DNA of 24,105 bases from CAYPKW01 sp964411425 (GTDB lineage: Bacteria; Pseudomonadota; Alphaproteobacteria; Dongiales; Dongiaceae). The stretch is taken from positions 1-24,105 of the forward strand of contig CAYPKW010000035.1 of assembly GCA_964411425.1 (NCBI GenBank), in the 5' to 3' direction. Numbering within the stretch: the first letter of the stretch is position 1; each line of letters opens with the position of its first letter. Positions 14,779-22,713 of this stretch are shown here, in pieces. The notes below the pieces were generated by a model that saw nothing but the letters and a program-made list of their open reading frames with translations, did no database searches and had not been told where the DNA came from. The translations under genes and the position numbers were made by a program.

Positions 14779-16745
14779 GGCCGGCGCGCCAGGGCAACGC
14801 GGCGAACCGGGGCGCCGATGCGCAGGCGCCGATCGCTCAAGGAGATTAGCCCGCCCGCCACCATCAGGAGCACGCCGCCCCACAGCAGCGCCGCCAGGGG
14901 ATGGTGATAGAGCCGCACGGTCCAGCCGCCGTTGCCGTCGGCGTCCCCCAGCACGGCGTAGAGGTCGGCCGAGGGAGTGCTGCGAATGGCCGCCTCGGTC
15001 GTCGGCACGCCCTGCACCGGGTAGAAGCGCTTCTCCGGCCGCAGCTCGGCCACGACCGCGTCGCCGCGGCTGACGGTGAAGCGGCCTTGCTCGGCGGTGT
15101 AGTTCGGCCCTTGCAGGCTCGCCACCCCCTCGAATCGGTAGTCGTAGCCGGCGAGCGCCACGCTCTCGCCCGGCCGCATGATGCGGATGTCTTCCTGCCG
15201 CCATGCGGTGGTGCCGACCATGCCCATGATCGCGACGGCGAGGCCGGCGTGCGCGCAACTCATGCCATAGGCGGCGCGCGGCAATAGACAAGCCCGCCGC
15301 CAGATGTCGGCCGGGTGGCCGCGCACGAACAGGCGCTCGGCCAATTCGACCAAGGTGCTGACCAGCAGCCAAGCCGCGAGCGCCATGGCGAGGACGGCCA
15401 GCACCGGCCCGTCCTGGTGCGCCCGCCATGACGCGAGCGCTACCGCCACCGCTATGACGAGCGCGAGCTTGAGGCGTCCGAGCGCGCCCGCGAGGTCGCC
15501 GCGCTTCCAGGCGAGCAGCGGGCCAATGGCCATGATCGACACGAGAGCGGCCATCAGCGGCATGAACGTGGCGTCGTAGTAGGGCGGGCCGACCGATACG
15601 GTGGCGCCGCCAATGCCGTCGAGGAACAGCGGATAAAGCGTGCCGAGGAACACCGTCGCGGTGGCGGTCGCCAGCAGCAAGTTGTTCAGCATGAGGGCGC
15701 CCTCGCGGCTCACCGGCTGGAACAGCCCGCCGCCCTCGAGCGCAGGCGCGCGCAGGGCGTACAGCAGCAACGAGCCGCCGATGGCCAGCACCAGCAGCCC
15801 CAGGATGAACAGCCCGCGCGCCGGGTCGCTGGCGAAGCTGTGCACCGAGGTGAGCACACCCGAGCGCACCAGGAAGGTGCCGAGCAGGCTCAAGGCGAAG
15901 GTAAGGATGGCGAGCAGTATCGCCCATCCCTTGAGGGTGGCGCGCTTCTCCACCACTACGGCGCAGTGCAGCAGCGCCGTGCCGGCGAGCCAGGGCATGA
16001 GCGAGGCGTTTTCCACCGGGTCCCAGAACCACCAGCCGCCCCAGCCCAGCTCGTAATAGGCCCAGCGCGCGCCCAATCCGATGCCGGCGGTGAGCGAAAG
16101 CCAGGCGGCCAGCGTCCACGGCCTGACCCAGCGGGCCCAGGTGGCGTCCACTTTGCCCTCGAGGAGAGCGGCCACGGCGAACGAGAACGCCATCGAGAAG
16201 CCGACGTAGCCGAGGTAGAGCACGGGCGGATGGATGGCCAGCCCAGGGTCCTGCAGGATCGGATTGAGGTCGTTGCCGTCGACGGGCGCGGGCAGAAGCC
16301 GCGCGAACGGATTCGAGGTGAACAGAAGGAACCCGTGGAAGCCGGCGCCGATCGCGCCCTGCACCGCCAGCACGCGGGCCTTGAGGCGCGCCGGCAAGTT
16401 GCCGCCGAAGAGCGCGACGGCGGCGCCGAACAGCGCCAGGATCAGCACCCAGAGCAGCAGCGAGCCCTCATGGTTGCCCCACACGCCGCTCACCTTGTAC
16501 AGCAACGGCTTCGCCGAATGGGAGTTGCCGGCCACCAGCGCCACCGAGAAATCGGACGCGACGAAGGCCTGCATCAGCGCGCCGAACGCGAGCGCCACGA
16601 ACAGGAGTTGGCAGAGCGCCGCCGGCCCGGCCACCGCCATCAGCCGCGCCTCGCCCCGCGCCGCGCCCAGCATCGGCAGGCTCGCCTGGGCGAGCGCCAT
16701 GCAGAGTGCCAGCACGAGGGCATAGTGCCCGAGCTCGACGATCAC
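14775..16745 (-). CDS. ccmF: heme lyase subunit CcmF
   Basis: This 656-aa polytopic inner-membrane protein is the core of the CcmFHI heme lyase that joins heme from CcmE to apocytochrome c. Seen: many membrane helices, the heme-handling tryptophan-rich motif GWGGWWFWDPVENASLMPWL (about residues 234-253), conserved SNPF and IHPPVLYLGY segments, and H260 just after the WWD motif. The start is GTG at 16745, overlapping the ccmE stop (GTGA). An in-frame reading continues far upstream, but it lies antiparallel in frame to ccmC, ccmD and ccmE sequence and shows no family similarity, so it is discarded. The ATGA overlap with ccmG is at the 3' end. Confidence 0.95.
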   Translation of the reverse strand: MIVELGHYALVLALCMALAQASLPMLGAARGEARLMAVAGPAALCQLLFVALAFGALMQAFVASDFSVALVAGNSHSAKPLLYKVSGVWGNHEGSLLLWVLILALFGAAVALFGGNLPARLKARVLAVQGAIGAGFHGFLLFTSNPFARLLPAPVDGNDLNPILQDPGLAIHPPVLYLGYVGFSMAFSFAVAALLEGKVDATWARWVRPWTLAAWLSLTAGIGLGARWAYYELGWGGWWFWDPVENASLMPWLAGTALLHCAVVVEKRATLKGWAILLAILTFALSLLGTFLVRSGVLTSVHSFASDPARGLFILGLLVLAIGGSLLLYALRAPALEGGGLFQPVSREGALMLNNLLLATATATVFLGTLYPLFLDGIGGATVSVGPPYYDATFMPLMAALVSIMAIGPLLAWKRGDLAGALGRLKLALVIAVAVALASWRAHQDGPVLAVLAMALAAWLLVSTLVELAERLFVRGHPADIWRRACLLPRAAYGMSCAHAGLAVAIMGMVGTTAWRQEDIRIMRPGESVALAGYDYRFEGVASLQGPNYTAEQGRFTVSRGDAVVAELRPEKRFYPVQGVPTTEAAIRSTPSADLYAVLGDADGNGGWTVRLYHHPLAALLWGGVLLMVAGGLISLSDRRLRIGAPVRRVALARRP

Positions 16746-17176
16746 GGCAGGCTCCCGCGCCACTGGCCGGACTTCTGCAATGCCTCGACGACCTCTTTCG
16801 GCATGTAGCTCTCGTCGTGCTTGGCCAGCACCTCGCTCGCCGTGAATACGCCGTCCGGGCCGAGCGTGCCTTCGGCCACCACGCCCTGGCCCTCGCGGAA
16901 CAGGTCTGGCAGGATGCCGCGATAGAGCACGGGAACGGCGACGGCGAGATCGGTGATGCGGAAGCGCGCCATGTGGCCGTCGCGCTCTAGGCTGCCCTCC
17001 TCGACCAGGCCGCCCAGTCGAAACGGCCGGTCCAACGGCCGCTTCGCCTGTAACTCGCTCGGCGAGTAGAAGAACACCAGGTTGTCGCGCATCGCGCTTA
17101 AGATCAGCGCGGCGGCGCCGGCCAGCAGCGCCATGCCGAGCCCAAGCGCAAGCCCGCGCCGCCGCTTGCGCGTCAT
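16742..17176 (-). CDS. ccmE: heme chaperone CcmE
   Basis: This 144-aa membrane-anchored periplasmic chaperone carries heme covalently from the CcmABCD complex to CcmF. Seen: an N-terminal basic stretch and helix (about residues 8-28), the FFYSPSEL and FRLGGLVEEGSL blocks of the OB-like fold, and the heme-binding motif LAKHDESYMP with H120 and Y124. The ATG at 17176 overlaps the ccmD stop (ATGA). An open frame extends further upstream through ccmD, but the family begins here. It ends overlapping the GTG of ccmF. Confidence 0.95.
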   Translation of the reverse strand: MTRKRRRGLALGLGMALLAGAAALILSAMRDNLVFFYSPSELQAKRPLDRPFRLGGLVEEGSLERDGHMARFRITDLAVAVPVLYRGILPDLFREGQGVVAEGTLGPDGVFTASEVLAKHDESYMPKEVVEALQKSGQWRGSLP

Positions 17177-17340
17177 GGCGGACCCGGCGTCTCGGCCTTG
17201 GCCAACGCCGCGCGGCCGCGCCGCAGGCGCAACAGGCTGGCGGCCAGGAGTCCGACGAGAACGAGTGCGGCGATGGCGTAGGCGGGCCACACGAAGGCGC
17301 CGTAGCCGCCCATGGCGAGGAAGCTGTCGAGCGCCGGCAT
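17173..17340 (-). CDS. ccmD: heme exporter small subunit CcmD
   Basis: This small 55-aa membrane protein is needed to release holo-CcmE from the CcmABC complex. The ATG at 17340 lies 4 bases after the ccmC stop, and the TGA overlaps the ccmE ATG. The product begins MPALDSFLAMGGYGAFVWPA, the typical CcmD opening with the GGYG-FVWPAY pattern, then one membrane helix (about residues 18-37) and a basic tail beginning LRRGRAA. Length, position between ccmC and ccmE and topology all fit. Genes this small are easily missed by length cut-offs. Confidence 0.93.
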   Translation of the reverse strand: MPALDSFLAMGGYGAFVWPAYAIAALVLVGLLAASLLRLRRGRAALAKAETPGPP

Positions 17341-17344
17341 GCCG

Positions 17345-18076
17345 TCAACCCGCCGCGCGCAGGCGCTGAGCCGCGCGCAATCTGGCCTCGACGATCTCGG
17401 CCTTGACGCGCACCAGCAGCACGCTCACGAAGTAGCCGCCGAATGCCAGCGCCATGAGCAGCAGCGGCCACAGCATGGCCGGGTCGATCGCGGGCGATTC
17501 CAGGCGGCTGACGCTGGCCGGCTGGTGCAGCGTGTTCCACCAGTCGACCGAGAACTTGATGATCGGCACGTTGACGAAACCCACCAGCGCCAGGATGGCG
17601 GCGGCGCGGGCCCCGCGCAGGGGGTCGTCGAAGGCATGCATCAGAGCCATGTGTCCGAGATAGAGAAAGAACAATATCAGGACCGAGGTGAGCCTCGCGT
17701 CCCATACCCACCAGGCGCCCCACATGGGCTTGCCCCACAGCGAGCCGGTGGCGAGCGCGATCAACGTGAACCCGGCGCCGAGCGGCGAGGCCGCGCGCGC
17801 GACGAGATCGGCCAGCGGATGGCGCCACACCAACGCCGCCGCGCTGGCGGCCGCGATGCACGCGTAGACGAGAAGCGCCATCCAGGCCGCCGGCACGTGG
17901 ACGTACATGATGCGCACCGTTTCGCCTTGCTGGTAGTCGGGCGGCGATCCGATGAGCCCGAGATAGAGGCCCCCGGCCAGCAGCAGTACCGTCGCCCCGG
18001 CGCTCCACGGCAGCGCCGCGTCGGCCAGCCGTAGGAAACGGTTGGGATTGGCGAAGCGGTGCAAGCGCGCGCTCAT
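17345..18076 (-). CDS. ccmC: heme exporter/transfer protein CcmC
   Basis: This is a 243-aa inner-membrane protein that loads heme onto CcmE. Seen: six predicted helices, the tryptophan-rich motif GKPMWGAWWVWDARLTS (about residues 115-131), and periplasmic histidine contexts MYVHVPAAW (H60) and FSVDWWNTLHQ. The open frame reaches back to 18205, but ATG 18076 (MSARLHRF) is preferred because GAGG lies five bases upstream and because family members start near here. It is the first ccm gene of the run. ccmA and ccmB, which usually precede it, are absent; the gene upstream is the unrelated mtrB-like gene 200 bases away. A candidate promoter lies at 18148-18175. Confidence 0.94.
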   Translation of the reverse strand: MSARLHRFANPNRFLRLADAALPWSAGATVLLLAGGLYLGLIGSPPDYQQGETVRIMYVHVPAAWMALLVYACIAAASAAALVWRHPLADLVARAASPLGAGFTLIALATGSLWGKPMWGAWWVWDARLTSVLILFFLYLGHMALMHAFDDPLRGARAAAILALVGFVNVPIIKFSVDWWNTLHQPASVSRLESPAIDPAMLWPLLLMALAFGGYFVSVLLVRVKAEIVEARLRAAQRLRAAG

Positions 18077-18147
18077 CGGGACCTCGGGGGCGAGAGCCTC
18101 TATCAGTTTCCGCGCCGGCGGCAAAGCATCTTCATTGCCATCGCTCA

Positions 18148-18175
18148 ATGGTAGCACGAGCGGGCAGGCGCGCAA
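18148..18175 (-). promoter_or_regulatory. candidate promoter for the ccmC-D-E-F-G-H-I operon
   Basis: On the minus strand TTGCGC (18175-18170) is followed after 16 bases by TACCAT (18153-18148, four of six bases of TATAAT) preceded by TGC, an extended -10 form. It lies about 70 bases upstream of the ccmC ATG. The -35 is weak. It would make ccm expression independent of the multiheme cluster upstream. Confidence 0.4.
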
Positions 18176-18206
18176 AACGCCCGGCTGCGTCGCCGCTGGG
18201 CGCATG

Positions 18207-18253
18207 GGGGCCGGCCGGGGCGGCGGCCGTCCCGCGACGACGGCGCCGGCCCC
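18207..18253. terminator. GC-rich inverted repeat 3' of the mtrB-like gene
   Basis: GGGGCCGGC (18207-18215) and GCCGGCCCC (18245-18253) are perfect 9-base arms around a 29-base GC-rich loop that can fold further. It begins 24 bases after the stop codon of the outer-membrane barrel gene on the minus strand. No T tract follows, so it may protect the mRNA 3' end or assist Rho-dependent termination. Confidence 0.4.
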
Positions 18254-18276
18254 GGATCCCGGATGGCTGTTCGCGC

Positions 18277-20595
18277 CTAGAACCGGAAGCTCGCGGAAAC
18301 ACCCACCAGATGAGCGTCGTAGTCGGGACTCTGGTTGCCGAGCGTGAGCACGTTCGGAACCGATTGGCCGACGCCGTCCAGCGCGAAATCGTCGGAATCG
18401 TACGTCTCGAACCGGTAGCCGAGGCTGAGAATCAAGCCTTCCGTGAGGGTGTAATCGCCGCGCACGCCGATCGAATGCAGGGTCGAGGTCAAATCCGGTA
18501 CCGGCGCCACGCCCGCTCCGCCGCTTACAGCGCTGCCGAACGTGAAATCGTATTCCGTGACCGTGCGCGAAAAGGTGTAGTCGACGGCGACGCCGAGCAC
18601 GTCCTTGATGAGGCTCAATTCCACCTCGGCGCCGGCGGTATAGCCCCGGTCGAGGCTATCGACGCCCCAAAACCGATTCGGATCGAGCGGGTCACCCGGC
18701 GCGATAGCGGCGCCACCGCGCTCGTAGCCGGTCTGATCCGAGGTCATCCGGTCATAGGTGAAGAACGCCGACAACGCCACGTCCTCGCTCGCCATGTACG
18801 ACGCGTCCACCGTTGCGCTCGCGTAGTCCTGGTCCGTCAGGCCGATGAGGGTGTCGTAATAATCCGAACTGTTGAACGAGCCGCCGAGGCCGACGGTAAC
18901 GTCCTCGGTCGGCATGAACGTCAGCGCGCCCTTGACGACGTGGCTGGCGCGATCGGCGATGTAGAACTTCCGCAGATAGGGGTTCTGCTCGAAGAGTGCG
19001 GCTCCCACGAGCGTCGCGAGCTCCTCATCCGTATGGCTGACGAGGAAGGGCTCGTTGCTGACATACTCCGACCCGGAACGATCCGAGTAGGCGTATTCGA
19101 TCCAACCGCTCATGAACGAGAACGGCGCGGACATGAGCTTGATCGACCCCGTGTGCTGGTAGGTGTTCTCCACCTCGGTCAGGTCGCGGTCGATGGTCTC
19201 GAAATCGTAGCCCAGGGTCACCTTGGTGTCCGACAGGATTCGATAGGTTCCGTCGACTTCGAGCTTGTGTTGCTGCTGGCTGTAGGGGCGGTTGATCCGC
19301 GCGTCCTCGGACTCGGGACAGTCCGCATCCTGGTCTACGCTGTCGTTGTGAACCACGCAAAAGACATCGGTCGGCGTGTTGTTGTCGCGATCGTCGAAGG
19401 TGTACTGGGCGTCGAAATCGAGGTCGGGCGTGATCTGCTTGTCGAGGCTCAGGGTCCCGTGCAGCTTGGTCACGTCGCCCTCCAGGCTGTTGCGCGGCAG
19501 GGCGAAGGGAACGGCGAGCGAGCCATTGATCGTGTACGGCAGGAAATTGTCGTCCTGCAACATCCGGGCGTAGGCGAAGCTGCCGGCGAGCCGGGTGGTC
19601 GGATCGACGGTGTATCCCAATGACAGCGCGGCATTGTGGGCGGTGTTGTCGGGCTCCAACGCCAAGCGTCCCTGGCCGCCGAGGTCGAAGTCCTGCGAGG
19701 CGTCCCAACTGGCTTGGGCTTTATAGGCGTTGTCCCAGGTCAGCGAGTGCTTGTTGTCGTCGAACAGCGAGAGACGATAGTTGAACAGGGCCTGCAGCCT
19801 TTCGCCGTGATAGGACAGGTTCAAGTCGACGTCCTGGGTCGTGTAGTCGATCGGTTTCGGCAGGATCGCCGAGCGCGGGTTGCCGCCGTTCGAGCCGAAG
19901 ATGCCGGCGACGGTCTCCAACCCGTCCTTGTCCTCGCGGGCGAAGGAGCCGCCGAGCGACCATTCCTCGTTCAAGTCAACCGAGAACCCGCCGCCGTAGC
20001 GGGTGCGCTCGGTCTTGATCTTCAATGGATTCAGGTCCTCGTCCAACTGCTGCATGTTGGCCGCGCTGTTATACGGCGTGTTTTGCGACGGGTCCCAGCA
20101 CGGCGTCGGCGGGGGCGTCGTGCCGGCGCCGCCCGTGCAGGCGGGCGGCAGCGTCAGGTTGGTGCTGCCGGCGCCGATGTAGGGGGTCTGGGCGTCGTCG
20201 ATGGCGAAGTGCGGAATCTGGCTGTAGTCGAGGAACAGGCTGAACCGGCCCTGCTGCCCGTATTCGAGGTGCACCGAGCGCGAGTCGAGGGCGACGTTGC
20301 TGCCGTAAATCTCCCAGTATTCGGTGCTTGGCCCGTCGTAGGGCGAGCGCCGGAGGATATCGATATTGGCGATACCGAACGGGCTCTCGTCCGTCAGCCC
20401 GGAATACTCGCCGAACTTGAACGAGTCGGCGCTGACCCATCCCAGCCCCAGCTCCACGCTGCTGGTGGTGATGACGATCGGCTCCTTCTCGGGCGCCTCC
20501 TCGAGCAGGAAGCCGTCGTCCTGGGCCATGGCCTGCAGCGGCCAGGCGCACAACGCGGCCGACGCCAAGAAGAAAAACGCTCGCCTGTTTCTCAT
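18277..20595 (-). CDS. MtrB/PioB-family outer-membrane beta-barrel of an electron conduit
   Basis: This 772-aa protein is predicted to be the outer-membrane sheath that holds a decaheme cytochrome and lets electrons cross the membrane. Seen: a signal peptide with a likely cut after AMA (residue 24), a long series of alternating amphipathic beta strands with acidic loops, repeated patterns such as YTFDDRDNNTPTD, LGYDFETIDRDLTEVENTYQ and LGYRFETYDSDDFA, and a C-terminal SASFRF ending in Phe as in outer-membrane barrels. AGGAGG lies seven bases before the ATG. The decaheme gene is directly upstream, 45 bases away. I see no CxxC near the mature N terminus, unlike Shewanella-type MtrB; the only cysteines are in two extracellular-type loops. 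The name mtrB or pioB is withheld because the direction of electron flow is unknown. Confidence 0.9.
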   Translation of the reverse strand: MRNRRAFFFLASAALCAWPLQAMAQDDGFLLEEAPEKEPIVITTSSVELGLGWVSADSFKFGEYSGLTDESPFGIANIDILRRSPYDGPSTEYWEIYGSNVALDSRSVHLEYGQQGRFSLFLDYSQIPHFAIDDAQTPYIGAGSTNLTLPPACTGGAGTTPPPTPCWDPSQNTPYNSAANMQQLDEDLNPLKIKTERTRYGGGFSVDLNEEWSLGGSFAREDKDGLETVAGIFGSNGGNPRSAILPKPIDYTTQDVDLNLSYHGERLQALFNYRLSLFDDNKHSLTWDNAYKAQASWDASQDFDLGGQGRLALEPDNTAHNAALSLGYTVDPTTRLAGSFAYARMLQDDNFLPYTINGSLAVPFALPRNSLEGDVTKLHGTLSLDKQITPDLDFDAQYTFDDRDNNTPTDVFCVVHNDSVDQDADCPESEDARINRPYSQQQHKLEVDGTYRILSDTKVTLGYDFETIDRDLTEVENTYQHTGSIKLMSAPFSFMSGWIEYAYSDRSGSEYVSNEPFLVSHTDEELATLVGAALFEQNPYLRKFYIADRASHVVKGALTFMPTEDVTVGLGGSFNSSDYYDTLIGLTDQDYASATVDASYMASEDVALSAFFTYDRMTSDQTGYERGGAAIAPGDPLDPNRFWGVDSLDRGYTAGAEVELSLIKDVLGVAVDYTFSRTVTEYDFTFGSAVSGGAGVAPVPDLTSTLHSIGVRGDYTLTEGLILSLGYRFETYDSDDFALDGVGQSVPNVLTLGNQSPDYDAHLVGVSASFRF

Positions 20596-20640
20596 GACCT
20601 TGCCTCCTGTACCTTGGCGCGCGTCACGAGCTGGGTGCGC

Positions 20641-21645
20641 CTAGCGCGTCAGCCGTGCTCCGGACGGGTGGTTGGTGCCGTGGACCATCGGGTGGCAGTT
20701 CATGCAGCTCTTGGCCACCAGCCGCGAGATGCTGCCCGAGGTGGCCGGTGGCGGAAGGTTCTTCGGCAGGAACTCGCCGCTGTAGAGCGTGCTCGGGTGT
20801 TGGGTTTCGGCGTGGCACTGCTGGCACAGCCACGGCGCCCGCACCTTGAGCAGGCGCGGCTGCGAGGATCCGTGCGGGGTGTGGCAGTTGGTGCAGTCGT
20901 CCGCGACCGGCGCGTGCTCCCACAGGAAAGGCCCGCGCTTCTCGGCATGGCACTGGAAGCAAGTCTCGTTGACCGTCACCTGCTTCAACAACGAGCGGCC
21001 GAAGGAGCCGTGCGGGTTGTGGCAGTCCGCGCAGACCACCAGGGCTTCCTTGATCGGATGGCGCGAGCGCTTGAGCATCTGCGCCCGCTGCTCAACGTGG
21101 CAGGCGAAGCAAACCTCGGGTTGCGTCGCATTCACCAGGGCCTTGTCCTTGATGGCGTGGAGGTCGTGACAGGTGGCGCAGGCCACGTCCGCCCCGGCGT
21201 GCGGGCTCACTGCCCAGTTCATGCGGATGCCGCCCTGGTGACAGCTCAGGCAGACCTCGTTCTGGGTCGCCGCCGGCGTCGGCGACATCGGACCGAATAC
21301 GACGTCGACCGGGGCGCGCTTCTCCCCTTCCTTCGGGGTCGAGGACACATGCGCCTCGCTCGGCCCGTGGCATGTCTCGCATTGCTTGTCGGCGAAGGGC
21401 GTTCCGGGATCGGCCATCTGGGCGTGGACCGTATGGAACATCAACGTCGCCGGCGGCTCGTCGTGGCACCTGAGGCACCGCTTGCCTGCATCGCCGGCGG
21501 CCTGGGCGATCTGGGCCGGCGCCGCGGCCGTGTCATCCGCCGTTTGGCCGCGCGCCGCGGGAGTGCCGGCCCCGAGGCCGACCGCCAGCAGCAACAGCGC
21601 CGGGATGAGTGCCGGGATCGACGGCAGTCGGGCCAAATCGAGCAT
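20641..21645 (-). CDS. DmsE/MtrA-family decaheme c-type cytochrome
   Basis: This 334-aa periplasmic cytochrome has exactly ten CxxCH heme sites, at C57, C89, C132, C156, C179, C205, C229, C251, C274 and C314, the count and length typical of DmsE/MtrA/PioA. A signal peptide spans about residues 1-33 (cut near ARG). NPHGS and TPHGS segments after hemes and the C-terminal GTNHPSGARL are family hallmarks; additional histidines would give bis-His ligation. By analogy it enters the barrel encoded next and carries electrons across the outer membrane. An AAGGA ribosome binding site lies four bases before the ATG. It follows the EB_dh-type heme protein gene by 50 bases in the same operon. Some PioA proteins carry a long N-terminal extension; this one does not, making it closer to MtrA/DmsE in form. 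Confidence 0.94.
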   Translation of the reverse strand: MLDLARLPSIPALIPALLLLAVGLGAGTPAARGQTADDTAAAPAQIAQAAGDAGKRCLRCHDEPPATLMFHTVHAQMADPGTPFADKQCETCHGPSEAHVSSTPKEGEKRAPVDVVFGPMSPTPAATQNEVCLSCHQGGIRMNWAVSPHAGADVACATCHDLHAIKDKALVNATQPEVCFACHVEQRAQMLKRSRHPIKEALVVCADCHNPHGSFGRSLLKQVTVNETCFQCHAEKRGPFLWEHAPVADDCTNCHTPHGSSQPRLLKVRAPWLCQQCHAETQHPSTLYSGEFLPKNLPPPATSGSISRLVAKSCMNCHPMVHGTNHPSGARLTR

Positions 21646-21695
21646 TTTTTCCTTCTCCCAACGCCGCGATTCCCGCGCCGGCGGCCCGAACCACC

Positions 21696-22661
21696 CTATT
21701 TCCTGACCGCGACCAGGTCGGCATCGCCCTGGTCGAGAACCAGGGTGCGCCCCAGGGAAACCTCGTGGAACCGGTGCTCCGCATGGGCGTCGTGGATCGC
21801 AAAGCCCACGTTGTAGGTCTTGCCGGCCACGATGTCCTTCCGGCCGGCCTGGCCGACCGCAAGCTTGCGGCTCAGCACGACGGTCCAGGTGCCGTTGGCG
21901 AATTCGGCCTCGGCCGCCACCAGGGGGCTCTCGCTCGTCCGCCGCTTGTCGAGGATGTAGCCGTCCGCCGCCACCGCGGCGGCACCTTTGTTGAGGCGCG
22001 CTTGCCAGAATTCCATGAACTTGCCGGCCTTCAGGGCCTCGTCGAGCTCCGCGCTCGACCTGTAGTTCTCGCCGCCGCCCTGGCGCGTCACCTTGCTGCG
22101 GGATTGCACGAGGTACTTGGTGAGGTCCTTGCCCGGTTGCGCGCTCGCCATGCCGATGGCGTCGTCATGGCAGGTGCCCCAGCAGCCGGCCCGCTTGGCC
22201 TCGACCAAGGTGCCGTCGTCGATCATCATGGTGACTTTGACCTCGAAGTCAGGGTCCATCTTGGCCCCGGATGGCGCCGCCGGCTCCGGCCAGGCGATGC
22301 GCAGGTAGAGGCGATCGCCGTCGTTCGCCGCCTGCACCGTCGCCTTGATCGACCCGGCCTTGCCGGCGATCGGGCTCGGCTCCAGCTTCTGGCCCGCGGC
22401 GATGCGGGCGCCGATGTCCGCCTCCTCGCCGCCGTGGCATTCGAGACAGGTCTTGCCCTCCTTGAACTTCTTGGCGCCGCTGTGATCGGCCTGGGTGAGC
22501 GCCCATTCGAACGAAGCCTGTCCGGTATAGAACAGGACGATCTCCTTGGCCGGCACGCCGCTCCAGTCGAGGGCGGCGGCGGGCGGCGACGCGAGCGCGG
22601 TCAGGGCAACGGCGCCGGCCAGCAAGGGGGAATACGCGAACCATCGGGTACAAGGCGTCAT
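21696..22661 (-). CDS. periplasmic heme protein with ethylbenzene-dehydrogenase-like (EB_dh) heme-binding domain
   Basis: This is a 321-aa secreted protein, probably a periplasmic electron carrier. A signal peptide spans about residues 1-30. There is one standard heme c site, TCLECHG (C72, C75, H76), then a second cluster GCWGTCHDD (C160, C164, H165) whose cysteines are three residues apart instead of two. The C-terminal half has the strand pattern of the cytochrome c-552/DMSO-reductase-type heme domain, ending in GFAIHDAHAEHRFHEVSLG (H290 and neighbours as likely axial ligands). ATG 22661 is chosen over an upstream ATG because AAGGA sits six bases before it and the signal peptide begins there. 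It sits between the NapC-type and decaheme genes, so a role in passing electrons between them is likely but inferred. Confidence 0.85.
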   Translation of the reverse strand: MTPCTRWFAYSPLLAGAVALTALASPPAAALDWSGVPAKEIVLFYTGQASFEWALTQADHSGAKKFKEGKTCLECHGGEEADIGARIAAGQKLEPSPIAGKAGSIKATVQAANDGDRLYLRIAWPEPAAPSGAKMDPDFEVKVTMMIDDGTLVEAKRAGCWGTCHDDAIGMASAQPGKDLTKYLVQSRSKVTRQGGGENYRSSAELDEALKAGKFMEFWQARLNKGAAAVAADGYILDKRRTSESPLVAAEAEFANGTWTVVLSRKLAVGQAGRKDIVAGKTYNVGFAIHDAHAEHRFHEVSLGRTLVLDQGDADLVAVRK

Positions 22662-22713
22662 AGCGAATCCTTTCCGCTGGGCGCGCAAACCGGCGCCGAT
22701 GTCCTCCGGCGCC

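Noticed and set aside
16746..18008. N-terminal extension of the ccmF frame upstream to 18008
   Set aside because: The extra 420 or so residues overlap ccmE, ccmD and ccmC in another frame and match nothing; the GTG overlapping the ccmE stop begins exactly where CcmF proteins begin.
19636..21816. Plus-strand frame of 726 codons opposite the barrel and decaheme genes
   Set aside because: It is the antisense shadow of two well-supported secreted proteins; the real genes have ribosome binding sites, signal peptides and heme motifs.
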